Assembly (NCBI GenBank): GCA_964443225.1
Contig: CAYUCC010000161.1
Location: 1 to 6,674, forward strand
Reading direction: 5' to 3'
Origin: SSC4 sp964443225
Lineage (GTDB): Bacteria; Chloroflexota; Anaerolineae; SSC4; Amarolineaceae
DNA length: 6,674 nucleotides
A program made the translations under genes and the position numbers. Below are positions 1-5,401 of this stretch, piece by piece. The notes under the pieces were generated by a model. That model had not been told where the DNA came from, searched no databases, and was given only the letters and a program-made list of their open reading frames with translations. Every line of letters starts with the position of its first letter. Within the stretch, counting starts at the first letter, position 1.

Positions 1-37
1 GTCCGAGGCTGGTTCGCCATGATTTCCAGCCTCGGAC
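1..37 (-). terminator. Probable terminator palindrome behind the SH3/PKD/META gene
   Basis: A 12-bp perfect inverted repeat is seen: GTCCGAGGCTGG at 1-12 pairs with CCAGCCTCGGAC at 26-37 across a 13-nt loop. It starts about 21 nt after the TAA stop of the minus-strand gene ending at 59, which is where a terminator would lie. Whether a U-tract follows cannot be seen, because the minus-strand downstream side is outside the window. It could instead be a dispersed intergenic palindrome. Confidence 0.5.
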
Positions 38-58
38 CATGAATGCGTGTGGTTGAGG

Positions 59-1732
59 TTAACTCGGCGCCACGGTGTAGGTCAGCAGTACTGGCTGATC
101 GTCTGAACCGGTATAGAGGGTCAACTGCCCATCGGTGATCGCATAACGAAAAGTGGTGGCAAAACTGGCCAGGTAGAGCTGTTCCTGGGCCATGATTGCC
201 GGTGAGCACGCCTGCTGCGTCGTCTGGAGCCCACCGATGGTCAGGGTTGGGCCGTCGGCCGTATAGGTGCCGGTGTAGTTGTTGCAGCCCGCAAACCCGC
301 TCAGTTCACCCTCGGCAAATGCGACGGTGATGCTGGTGTTGGGGAGTGAATTCTCCAGCAGCCACGTCGTGCCTTCGAGTGTCGGTGGTGGTTGGGTTGG
401 CACAGGGGTGGCCGGCGTGATGATACGGATGGGCTGGCTGGTACTGCCGGCCAGGCCGTCGGCGTCCTGTACGTTGAGTACGACGGTATAGGTGCCGGGC
501 TGGCGGAAGGTGTGATCGACGAGCATGCCGTTGGCCGTACCGCCATCGCTGAAGTCCCAGGTGTAACGCACGATGGGGCTGGTGCCGCGTGAGCCACTGC
601 CATCGAACGTGATGGTGTCACCCTGAAATGCCTCGGCAGGGGCGGTGATCGCTGCGACGGGCGGCTGCGCCGGTACCGTGGTGGCGGTGGGTGCCGCAAT
701 GAGGACCTGCTGTTTGCTTTGCCCTTGCAGACCGCTGTCGTCGGTCACCGTCAACGTGAGCTGGAATGTGCCGGCGGCCTGGTAGATTACGGTCACTTCG
801 AGACCCTGGGCGGTGGTGCCGTTGCCAAAATCCCAGGCATAATCGGCCAGGGTACGGCCTGGGGCGGCGGTCGATTGGGTTGCGCTGAAGGTGAGCTGTT
901 CACCCACCAGCGCCTCGCTGGGGCCAGCGATCACCGCCGTGGGTGGTGCGGGCGTGTGGGTCGGCTGAGGCGTGGGGGGCGGTGCCACAACCGGTACGTT
1001 GCCGGTGTTACTCGCCTCCACCAGGCTTGCGGTGACCCAGCCCTGACCGCTGGCGGCGGCTGGAAAACGAACCACCCACCAGCTGCGGTCGGCACTGCTG
1101 CCGACGACCTCGGCGGTTTGGCCCGCCAGGATTGTGCCGACGGTTGGATAGACGGTGCCCGGCCCGGCATACAGCGGTGCGTTGGAAATGGCCGTAACCA
1201 TGGCAATGCCGGATTCGGCGGTCGGCGCGATGGCCGTGCCCTCCAGACCGGGCGTCGGTGTTGCGTCCGGTGCGCCGCCTGAGCGCAGGTTGAAGAACAC
1301 CAGGGCGCAGACCAGCACGGCGGCAATCGTCAGTACGGCGGCGCCGATGAGCAGCCAGCGGTTGGTGCCCGCCGGCTCCGGTTCGTCGTAGAACGGCGGC
1401 GGTGCGACATCGACCGGTGCGCTCGCAAAGGGTGCGGCGGGCGGCGTGGTGCCTGTGGCGTAGGCGGCCGGTGGTGTCACGCTGACGGGCGGTGAGCCCG
1501 GCAAGCGGCCCATCGCCGCTTGATCTGCGGTATCCAGCGGCAGCTGGGTGATGCGCAGCCCGTCCAGCGCACTTTCCAGCTCGTCCTGGCCGGTGAAGTC
1601 GAGCGGCCGGCCCACACGTTGTTCGATGTGGCTCACGTCGACCTGACTCAGTTTGTAGACGAGCGGGGTAGGCGTGTCAAAGATGACGAGGGTGGAATCT
1701 GAACGGCGGATCACGCGGCTTGGCGTCGTCAT
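59..1732 (-). CDS. Single-pass membrane protein with SH3, two PKD and META/HslJ domains
   Basis: The 557-residue product has a cytoplasmic N-terminal part (about 1-75) that I do not recognise, then a Pro/Ala-rich linker (76-123). One membrane segment (about 125-148) follows, then an SH3-like domain (about 178-241, with LYAGPGTVYPTVG and WWVVRF...GWV). Next come two PKD domains (about 265-345 with YAWDFGNG, and 357-437 with YTWDFSDGG) and a META/HslJ domain (about 452-555). The META domain carries GCNNYTG at 482-488 and a second cysteine at 509, as is usual in that family. The linkers are rich in Pro and Thr. The order implies a cytoplasmic N-terminus and a long envelope-exposed stalk, suiting a wall- or surface-binding role; no catalytic domain is seen. 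The ATG is preceded by AGAGGA about 8 nt upstream and overlaps the stop of the patatin gene as ATGA, indicating translational coupling. The domain calls are firm; the biological role is unknown. Confidence 0.9.
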   Translation of the reverse strand: MTTPSRVIRRSDSTLVIFDTPTPLVYKLSQVDVSHIEQRVGRPLDFTGQDELESALDGLRITQLPLDTADQAAMGRLPGSPPVSVTPPAAYATGTTPPAAPFASAPVDVAPPPFYDEPEPAGTNRWLLIGAAVLTIAAVLVCALVFFNLRSGGAPDATPTPGLEGTAIAPTAESGIAMVTAISNAPLYAGPGTVYPTVGTILAGQTAEVVGSSADRSWWVVRFPAAASGQGWVTASLVEASNTGNVPVVAPPPTPQPTHTPAPPTAVIAGPSEALVGEQLTFSATQSTAAPGRTLADYAWDFGNGTTAQGLEVTVIYQAAGTFQLTLTVTDDSGLQGQSKQQVLIAAPTATTVPAQPPVAAITAPAEAFQGDTITFDGSGSRGTSPIVRYTWDFSDGGTANGMLVDHTFRQPGTYTVVLNVQDADGLAGSTSQPIRIITPATPVPTQPPPTLEGTTWLLENSLPNTSITVAFAEGELSGFAGCNNYTGTYTADGPTLTIGGLQTTQQACSPAIMAQEQLYLASFATTFRYAITDGQLTLYTGSDDQPVLLTYTVAPS

Positions 1733-2075
1733 GTCGGTCTTCCTCTGGTGGCTGTTTCGGGCGGCTGGGCGTCCAGCAGCGCACGAATTTGCGGCAGGGC
1801 GGCTTCGGCGGCTGCTTCACCGGCGGCGATGGCCACCGCCGGCCGCTCGAACCCAACGAACACATCCATGTCGGCGGGCAGCTGTGGTCGAATCAACACA
1901 TCGGGCGGAACGTCGCGCAGGCGGAACTCGGTCAGGGCGGAGATCATAATCATCTCGATATGCCACAGGTCCTGATAGGCGCGCGGCATGAATCGTGGGC
2001 TGAGCTGCGGTACGACTGGTGGCTGTCCCGGCTGATTGACGCCGAAACTCGGGAGCACATCGACCGCAATCACAA
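1729..2075 (-). CDS. Patatin-like phospholipase, C-terminal fragment (5' end in gap)
   Basis: About 114 residues are visible, open to the edge of the N run and ending in TGA. The fragment starts with VIAVDVLP, like the VIAVDV strand that follows the catalytic Asp-Gly motif in patatin/RssA-type serine hydrolases. It continues with an YQDLWHIEMIMISAL helix, PPDVLIRPQLP, and a closing IAAGEAAAEAALPQIRALL helix typical of the family C-terminus. The oxyanion glycines, the GxSxG nucleophile and the catalytic Asp would all lie in the gap, so activity cannot be judged. Family members hydrolyse acyl esters of lipids in the cytoplasm or at the membrane face. The stop overlaps the start of the downstream SH3/PKD/META gene by four bases, so the two are probably co-translated. 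The first visible Val is not a real start. Rhomboid or other hydrolase families do not fit the visible motifs. Confidence 0.75.
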
Positions 2076-2175
2076 NNNNNNNNNNNNNNNNNNNNNNNNN
2101 NNNNNNNNNNNNNNNNNNNNNNNNNNNNNNNNNNNNNNNNNNNNNNNNNNNNNNNNNNNNNNNNNNNNNNNNNNN
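2076..2175. other. Assembly gap, 100 N, true size unknown
   Basis: A run of exactly 100 N is a conventional placeholder rather than a measured length. The 3' end of the DUF1269 gene and the whole N-terminal catalytic part of the patatin gene must lie here. By family norms the patatin is missing roughly 170-200 residues, so the real gap should exceed about 500 bp. The flanks share no obvious sequence, unlike the second gap. Confidence 0.95.
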
Positions 2176-2804
2176 CCTTCGACGTAGACACCCTCGGCGG
2201 TTGCGACCATGCCGGTGTATTCGACGCTCTGTGCATCGGCGGCAACGCGCGTTGCGCTGACGCTGTCGTTGGTGAGACCCACCGACATGGCGACGTCCTG
2301 GCCACCGGCCACGGCGTTGGCGATATCGGCGGTCATGTTGGCCACCATGACATTGCCCCCGGCCTGCTGCAGCATCGACCGCAGCGCACTGACCTTCTGG
2401 TTGCCCAGGATGGCCACAATGGCCGAGGTACCGGGCTGCAGGGCGTTACCGAGCGACTGGAGCGTCTCGTTTTTGATACCGGTGTCCCAGAATTTGGCCA
2501 CGAGTCCGCCAACCAGGGCACCGCCGAGTGCGGAGGTGACGATGGCAAGCGGCCCGGCAATCAGGCCTACGACCGCACCGGCAATACCGCCCAACATGGC
2601 ACCCTTGCCGCCGCCGATGTCCCCCGTCTCCTTGATGTGAATCTTGTTATTCTCATCGCGGCGCACGACGGCGATGTCCTGAATCTGGAAGTCTTGCTCT
2701 TTGCTGGCCGCCTTCAAGGCCTGCATGGCCTGGTCGGCGGTGTCTTCGTCGTTGAACGCCGCAACCACGATTTGTGAATTCAACAGTTCATCGGATTTGC
2801 TCAT
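2176..2804 (-). CDS. DUF1269 family glycine-zipper protein, 3' end in gap
   Basis: Of the product, 209 residues are visible before the gap. The N-terminal part (about 11-60: IVVAAFNDEDTADQAMQAL, then DIAVVRRDENNKIHIKET) is the alpha/beta half typical of DUF1269. A Gly/Ala-rich hydrophobic stretch (about 64-104, GGGKGAMLGGIAGAVVG onward) forms a glycine-zipper or membrane-inserting hairpin. It is followed by the family LQPGTSAIVAIL segment (about 122-133) and a helix (138-150). The family has no established biochemical function. Family members, as I recall them, usually end soon after this point; here at least 50 more polar residues follow (about 157-209) before the gap. The ATG at 2804 is chosen because AAGGAGAG lies 7 nt upstream and the family match starts just inside; the frame stays open upstream without a ribosome site. 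The gene heads the patatin and SH3/PKD/META group, but the gap hides the spacing. A promoter lies at 2895-2923. Confidence 0.85.
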
Positions 2805-2894
2805 GTCCGGACTCTCCTTGTCGTTCGATGTTGTTTTGGATGTCAACCGCACCACACGGCCAGAATTGGTGGCCTGGTTTGGGCTGCGCGATGG

Positions 2895-2923
2895 AGTGTA
2901 CAGCAGAGAAATGCATTTGACAA
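2895..2923 (-). promoter_or_regulatory. Sigma70-like promoter for the DUF1269 gene
   Basis: Read on the minus strand, TTGTCA (-35, 5 of 6 consensus) is followed by 17 nt and TACACT (-10, 4 of 6). Transcription would start near 2888, giving a leader of about 84 nt before the ATG at 2804. A TTGACA lies closer to the gene (2841-2846 reversed) but has no credible -10 at 16-18 nt, so this pair is preferred. This is a motif match only. Confidence 0.45.
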
Positions 2924-3015
2924 GTTCGCAGCAGGGCGTGCGGTCGGCGCGTCATGGCGTCTTGTCCTGAAAACAGCCGGTGTGCCAAGGTGCGGCACGA
3001 GCCTGCCGCGCGGCC

Positions 3016-3043
3016 GGAGTTCGCATCCCCAGATGCGAACTCC
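3016..3043 (-). terminator. 12-bp perfect hairpin downstream of PPK2
   Basis: GGAGTTCGCATC (3016-3027) and GATGCGAACTCC (3032-3043) are exact inverted copies around a 4-nt loop, CCCA. It starts 78 nt after the PPK2 stop and precedes the promoter of the next gene, so termination or insulation is the natural reading. No T-run follows on either strand, so a classic intrinsic terminator is not shown. A dispersed repeat or a dyad operator is the alternative. Confidence 0.45.
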
Positions 3044-3121
3044 TCGCGAAAGGCGTGCCATTTTCATTCGCCGCGGCGCCAGCCCGGCAGGCCCCAATCG
3101 CGTCTGTTTCTCGAACTGGTT

Positions 3122-4009
3122 CTAAGCCTCCTCGCTCTCCAGGACAGCTTTGGACTCCAGCAGCTCGGCTTTGTGAGCCTCACTGACCTCCGGGTACTGC
3201 GGATCGATCTCCTGCATTTTGTCGATGATGACGGCGGCCACGGCCAGGCGGGTGAACCATTTACGATCCGCCGGAATGACGTACCAGGGCGCCCATTCGG
3301 TGCTCGTATGGTTGAGCATCTCCTCGTACGCTGCCATGTAGTCGTCCCAGAAGGCGCGTTCTTTGACGTCGCCCGCCGAGAACTTCCAGTTTTTTTCGGG
3401 CCGCTCGATGCGCTCCAGGAAACGCTTCTTCTGTTCTTCCCTGGAGACGTTCAAAAAGAGCTTGACGACGTGAATGCCGTTGTTCGTCAGATACTCCTCG
3501 AAGTTGTTCATCTCACGAAAACGGCGTTTCCAGATGCCATCGTCTTTCAGGGCCGGTGGCAGGGACTGGCCGGTCAGGATTTGGGGATGCACCCGTACGA
3601 CGAGGACTTCTTCGTAGTAGGAACGGTTGAAAATACCGATGCGCCCGCGCTCGGGCAGCACTTTGAAGTTGCGCCACATGTAATCGTGATCGATCTCCTC
3701 GGCTGACGGCACCTTGAAGCTCGTCACGTGGGTGCCCTGCGGGTTGAGGCCTGACATCACGTGTTTGATGGCGCCATCCTTGCCCGCCGCATCCATAGCC
3801 TGCAGGATGATCAACAGGGCATCGGTGCTTTCGGCGTACAGTTTGTCCTGATAGTCGGCCAGGAGTTGAACCCCTTCGGCCAACTTCTCATCGGCTTCGG
3901 ATTTTTTGACGTAGTCGGCGGAGTAGTGCGGATCGTAGTCTTTTTTGAGCGAGATCTTTTTGCCCGGCGGTACGATGAACGGTTGAATGAAGTCGTGCAG
4001 GTTCGGCAT
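3122..4009 (-). CDS. ppk2: Polyphosphate kinase 2 family nucleotide phosphotransferase (class III-like)
   Basis: The 295-residue product is full length for PPK2, a cytoplasmic enzyme that transfers phosphate between inorganic polyphosphate and nucleotides. The Walker A region is at 70-79 (QAMDAAGKDG, with Lys77), followed by IKHVMSGLNPQGTHVTSFKVP. The Walker B-like FNRSYYEEVLVVRVHP is at 127-142. The lid region carries SREEQKKRFLERIERPEKNW (189-208), and the C-terminal APWYVIPADRKWFTRL is at 240-255. The LQAMDAAGKDG and NRSxYExVLVVRVHP wording recalls class III enzymes that phosphorylate both AMP and ADP; the class is inferred from recollection. The ATG at 4009 is chosen over an upstream in-frame ATG at 4117 because AAAGGGAA lies just before it and family homology starts here; the extra 36 residues would be low-complexity. 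The reductase gene lies 122 bp upstream on the same strand. All visible motifs look intact. Confidence 0.95.
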   Translation of the reverse strand: MPNLHDFIQPFIVPPGKKISLKKDYDPHYSADYVKKSEADEKLAEGVQLLADYQDKLYAESTDALLIILQAMDAAGKDGAIKHVMSGLNPQGTHVTSFKVPSAEEIDHDYMWRNFKVLPERGRIGIFNRSYYEEVLVVRVHPQILTGQSLPPALKDDGIWKRRFREMNNFEEYLTNNGIHVVKLFLNVSREEQKKRFLERIERPEKNWKFSAGDVKERAFWDDYMAAYEEMLNHTSTEWAPWYVIPADRKWFTRLAVAAVIIDKMQEIDPQYPEVSEAHKAELLESKAVLESEEA

Positions 4010-4131
4010 AACAGTTCCCTTTCTTGCCAGATTGGCATTTCTGGTCGCCACATCGGGCGCTGGCCGCGGCGCCGAACGGTCCACACCACCCGATTCTGTT
4101 CCCATGGCTCCCCACATGGGTGCGGGATCGT

Positions 4132-5099
4132 TCAGGCGCGGTCATAGGCCAGAAAAAGCTGGCCCAGGCCGGCCACGCCGTGGGGATCGAGGTAGGCGCT
4201 GTGTAAGCGCAGCCCCGCCGCCGGATCGAGGCGTGGACCCTCCAGGATGCTGGCGAATGGTGCGCCCGCCAGCAGGCGCGGGGCCAAGGTCAAATAGAGC
4301 CGGTCGACAACGCCGGCGGCCAGGAGCAGGTGCAGCACCTGGGGTCCGGCTGCCGAGTAGATCACGTGGTAACCCAGGTCCGCCATGGCCCGCACCAGCC
4401 AATCCCCCGTGACCTCATCGGAATCGGCCACCACCACCGGCACGCCATGGGCCTNNNNNNNNNNNNNNNNNNNNNNNNNNNNNNNNNNNNNNNNNNNNNN
4501 NNNNNNNNNNNNNNNNNNNNNNNNNNNNNNNNNNNNNNNNNNNNNNNNNNNNNNCAATCCCCCGTGACCTCATCGGAATCGGCCACCACCACCGGCACGC
4601 CATGGGCCTGGATATCGCGGATACGGGCCGCGTCGGCGCGGTTGGTCGTGCACACCACCACCTGGCGGCCTCCTGCGGTCAGTGCGGGTGGAATCGGAAA
4701 ATCGAGGCTGTTACTGATGATCGTGATGGCGGGCTGCGTCGTCAAACCGTGGTCACGGCGCCAGTCGCGCAAATCGGCGAACTGCGGGTCGTCGTAGACG
4801 CGCAGAATTTCCTGGGCTTTGCCGGCGGCGTAATCGCGCAGATAACGGCCGCTGCTGATAATGAGGTCGGCCTGGACGGCGAGCTCCTGGAACAGGCGCC
4901 AGTCAAGCGCATTGGCCGTCTCCCTGGGCACGATCAGCCCGCCGCGCGCGTCGGCCACGGCGATCCGGCCATCGAGGCTGGTGACGAAATTGGCATAAAC
5001 ATAAGTCTGTCTGCCGGCTGCGGCCGACTGTCGCAGGTCGTCCGCCAGGTAAGTTCCCTGGAGCGGTCGCGTGAGCTGCGGTGGCGGGTACAGACGCAT
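4132..5099 (-). CDS. RibD C-terminal-type reductase, artificially split by a false gap
   Basis: This is a stand-alone NAD(P)H-dependent reductase of the RibD C-terminal/dihydrofolate-reductase-like family, whose members reduce the ribosyl group of the pyrimidine intermediate in riboflavin synthesis. No deaminase domain is attached. In the sequence as given, the frame shifts across the N run at 4455-4554. Because 55 identical bases flank the run, removing 155 bases gives 813 nt: 270 codons and a stop, in one frame. In the repaired protein, YANFVTSLDGRIA (35-47) is the family signature, SGRYLRDY (83-90) follows the second strand, and AAGPQVLHLLLAAGVVDRLY plus LTLAPRLLAG (198-227) form the C-terminal nucleotide-binding part. 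The acidic residue common before AGP/GGP is Ala198 here. The ATG at 5099 is chosen because homology starts there and a promoter lies upstream; it has no good ribosome site. A GTG at 5180 would overlap the -10. Substrate is uncertain, as many stand-alone members are not riboflavin enzymes. Confidence 0.88.
4400..4454. repeat. Left copy of the 55-bp contig-end duplication
   Basis: These 55 bases are identical to 4555-4609 and end exactly at the first N. The position and length fit two de Bruijn graph contigs that overlap by one k-mer (k=55) but were scaffolded instead of merged. This is an assembly artefact, not a genomic repeat. Confidence 0.93.
4455..4554. other. False assembly gap, 100 N
   Basis: The N run sits between two identical 55-bp flanks within the reductase gene. 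The true sequence is most simply obtained by overlapping the flanks, so the gap length is effectively zero and one flank is redundant. This restores the reading frame. Confidence 0.9.
4555..4609. repeat. Right copy of the 55-bp contig-end duplication
   Basis: This copy starts at the first base after the N run and matches 4400-4454 base for base. Both copies translate on the minus strand to the same reductase segment, AHGVPVVVADSDEVTGD, as expected for a single locus represented twice. Confidence 0.93.
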
Positions 5100-5170
5100 G
5101 ATAGGTTCGTTCACGGCCGTGGTCTGACCTCGATCGACGTGTACTGCAGGGGCGCAGCGTGGTTTCAACA

Positions 5171-5199
5171 AGTATAACACCGCCCGGATTTATCCCCAA
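5171..5199 (-). promoter_or_regulatory. Promoter candidate for the reductase gene
   Basis: On the minus strand TTGGGG (-35, 3 of 6) is spaced 17 nt from TATACT (-10, 5 of 6). Start of transcription would be near 5165, about 65 nt before the ATG at 5099. The strong -10 lies inside the alternative GTG-start extension, which argues for the shorter protein. Confidence 0.45.
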
Positions 5200-5252
5200 T
5201 TTTCGCCGGCAGGCATTTTTTTGTAACCATCGGCGCATGTTGTTCGTCGAAG

Positions 5253-5281
5253 TTACCAGATTGCTCTCGAATTGGTATAAA
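5253..5281 (+). promoter_or_regulatory. Main promoter candidate for the FAS1 gene
   Basis: TTACCA (-35, 4 of 6) is spaced 17 nt from TATAAA (-10, 5 of 6). Transcription would begin near 5288, leaving a leader of about 114 nt. It lies in the AT-rich stretch before the gene. Confidence 0.45.
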
Positions 5282-5287
5282 AATCAC

Positions 5288-5315
5288 TGAACAAACAGTG
5301 CAAAAACATTATACA
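5288..5315 (+). promoter_or_regulatory. Second, weaker promoter candidate for the FAS1 gene
   Basis: TGAACA (4 of 6) is spaced 16 nt from TATACA (4 of 6). It overlaps the start region of the upstream candidate and a CACTG/CAGTG dyad (5285-5300). It is an alternative rather than a proven second start. Confidence 0.25.
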
Positions 5316-5401
5316 TGAGACAATCGATCACCCGATGAATGCTGTATGTGTCGGAAGTAGTACAACAACAGATTCGGTAGAAGACAAGAAAGGGAACAAT
5401 C

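Larger units (their letters stand above)
2805..3121. other. Intergenic region between PPK2 and the DUF1269 gene
   Basis: No coding sequence is supported here. The 317-bp stretch holds the DUF1269 ribosome site next to 2804, a sigma70-like promoter at 2895-2923, and a 12-bp palindrome at 3016-3043 downstream of the PPK2 stop. The plus-strand open frame that begins in it and runs into PPK2 is antisense shadow. Confidence 0.7.
5100..5401. other. Divergent intergenic region between reductase and FAS1 genes
   Basis: This 302-bp region carries leftward promoter elements for the reductase (5171-5199) and one or two rightward promoter candidates for the FAS1 gene (5253-5281, 5288-5315). It also has a short dyad at 5285-5300 and the FAS1 ribosome site at 5385-5397. 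From about 5200 onward it is clearly richer in A and T than the genes. No small gene is supported. Confidence 0.7.

Noticed and set aside
719..1282. 187-codon plus-strand open frame
   Set aside because: Antisense to the PKD/SH3 part of the membrane protein; its composition is low-complexity Gly/Arg/Ala with no recognisable domain.
2070..2855. Single open frame running through the first N run, with an N-terminal extension
   Set aside because: N codons cannot be read, so continuity across the gap is artificial; the upstream extension lacks a ribosome site, whereas the ATG at 2804 has a strong one.
2954..3706. 250-codon plus-strand open frame
   Set aside because: It lies antisense to the PPK2 gene, whose protein is a clear full-length family match; the open frame is a by-product of GC-rich codon use.
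4025..4037. TGCCA/TGGCA mini-hairpin just upstream of the PPK2 ribosome site, as a possible riboswitch
   Set aside because: Only 5 bp with a 3-nt loop and no further conserved structure in the 122-bp spacer.
4101..4120. CCCATG/CATGGG dyad between the reductase and PPK2 as a terminator or operator
   Set aside because: Six pairs with an 8-nt loop and no T-run is weak, and NcoI-like CCATGG halves occur often in this composition.
4400..4609. Genuine tandem or direct repeat, or an attachment-site duplication from an insertion
   Set aside because: The copies abut a 100-N placeholder exactly and merging them restores a complete gene in frame, so a contig overlap explains everything.
4602..5177. 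191-codon plus-strand open frame beside the second gap
   Set aside because: Antisense to the RibD-type reductase, with no ribosome site or domain resemblance.
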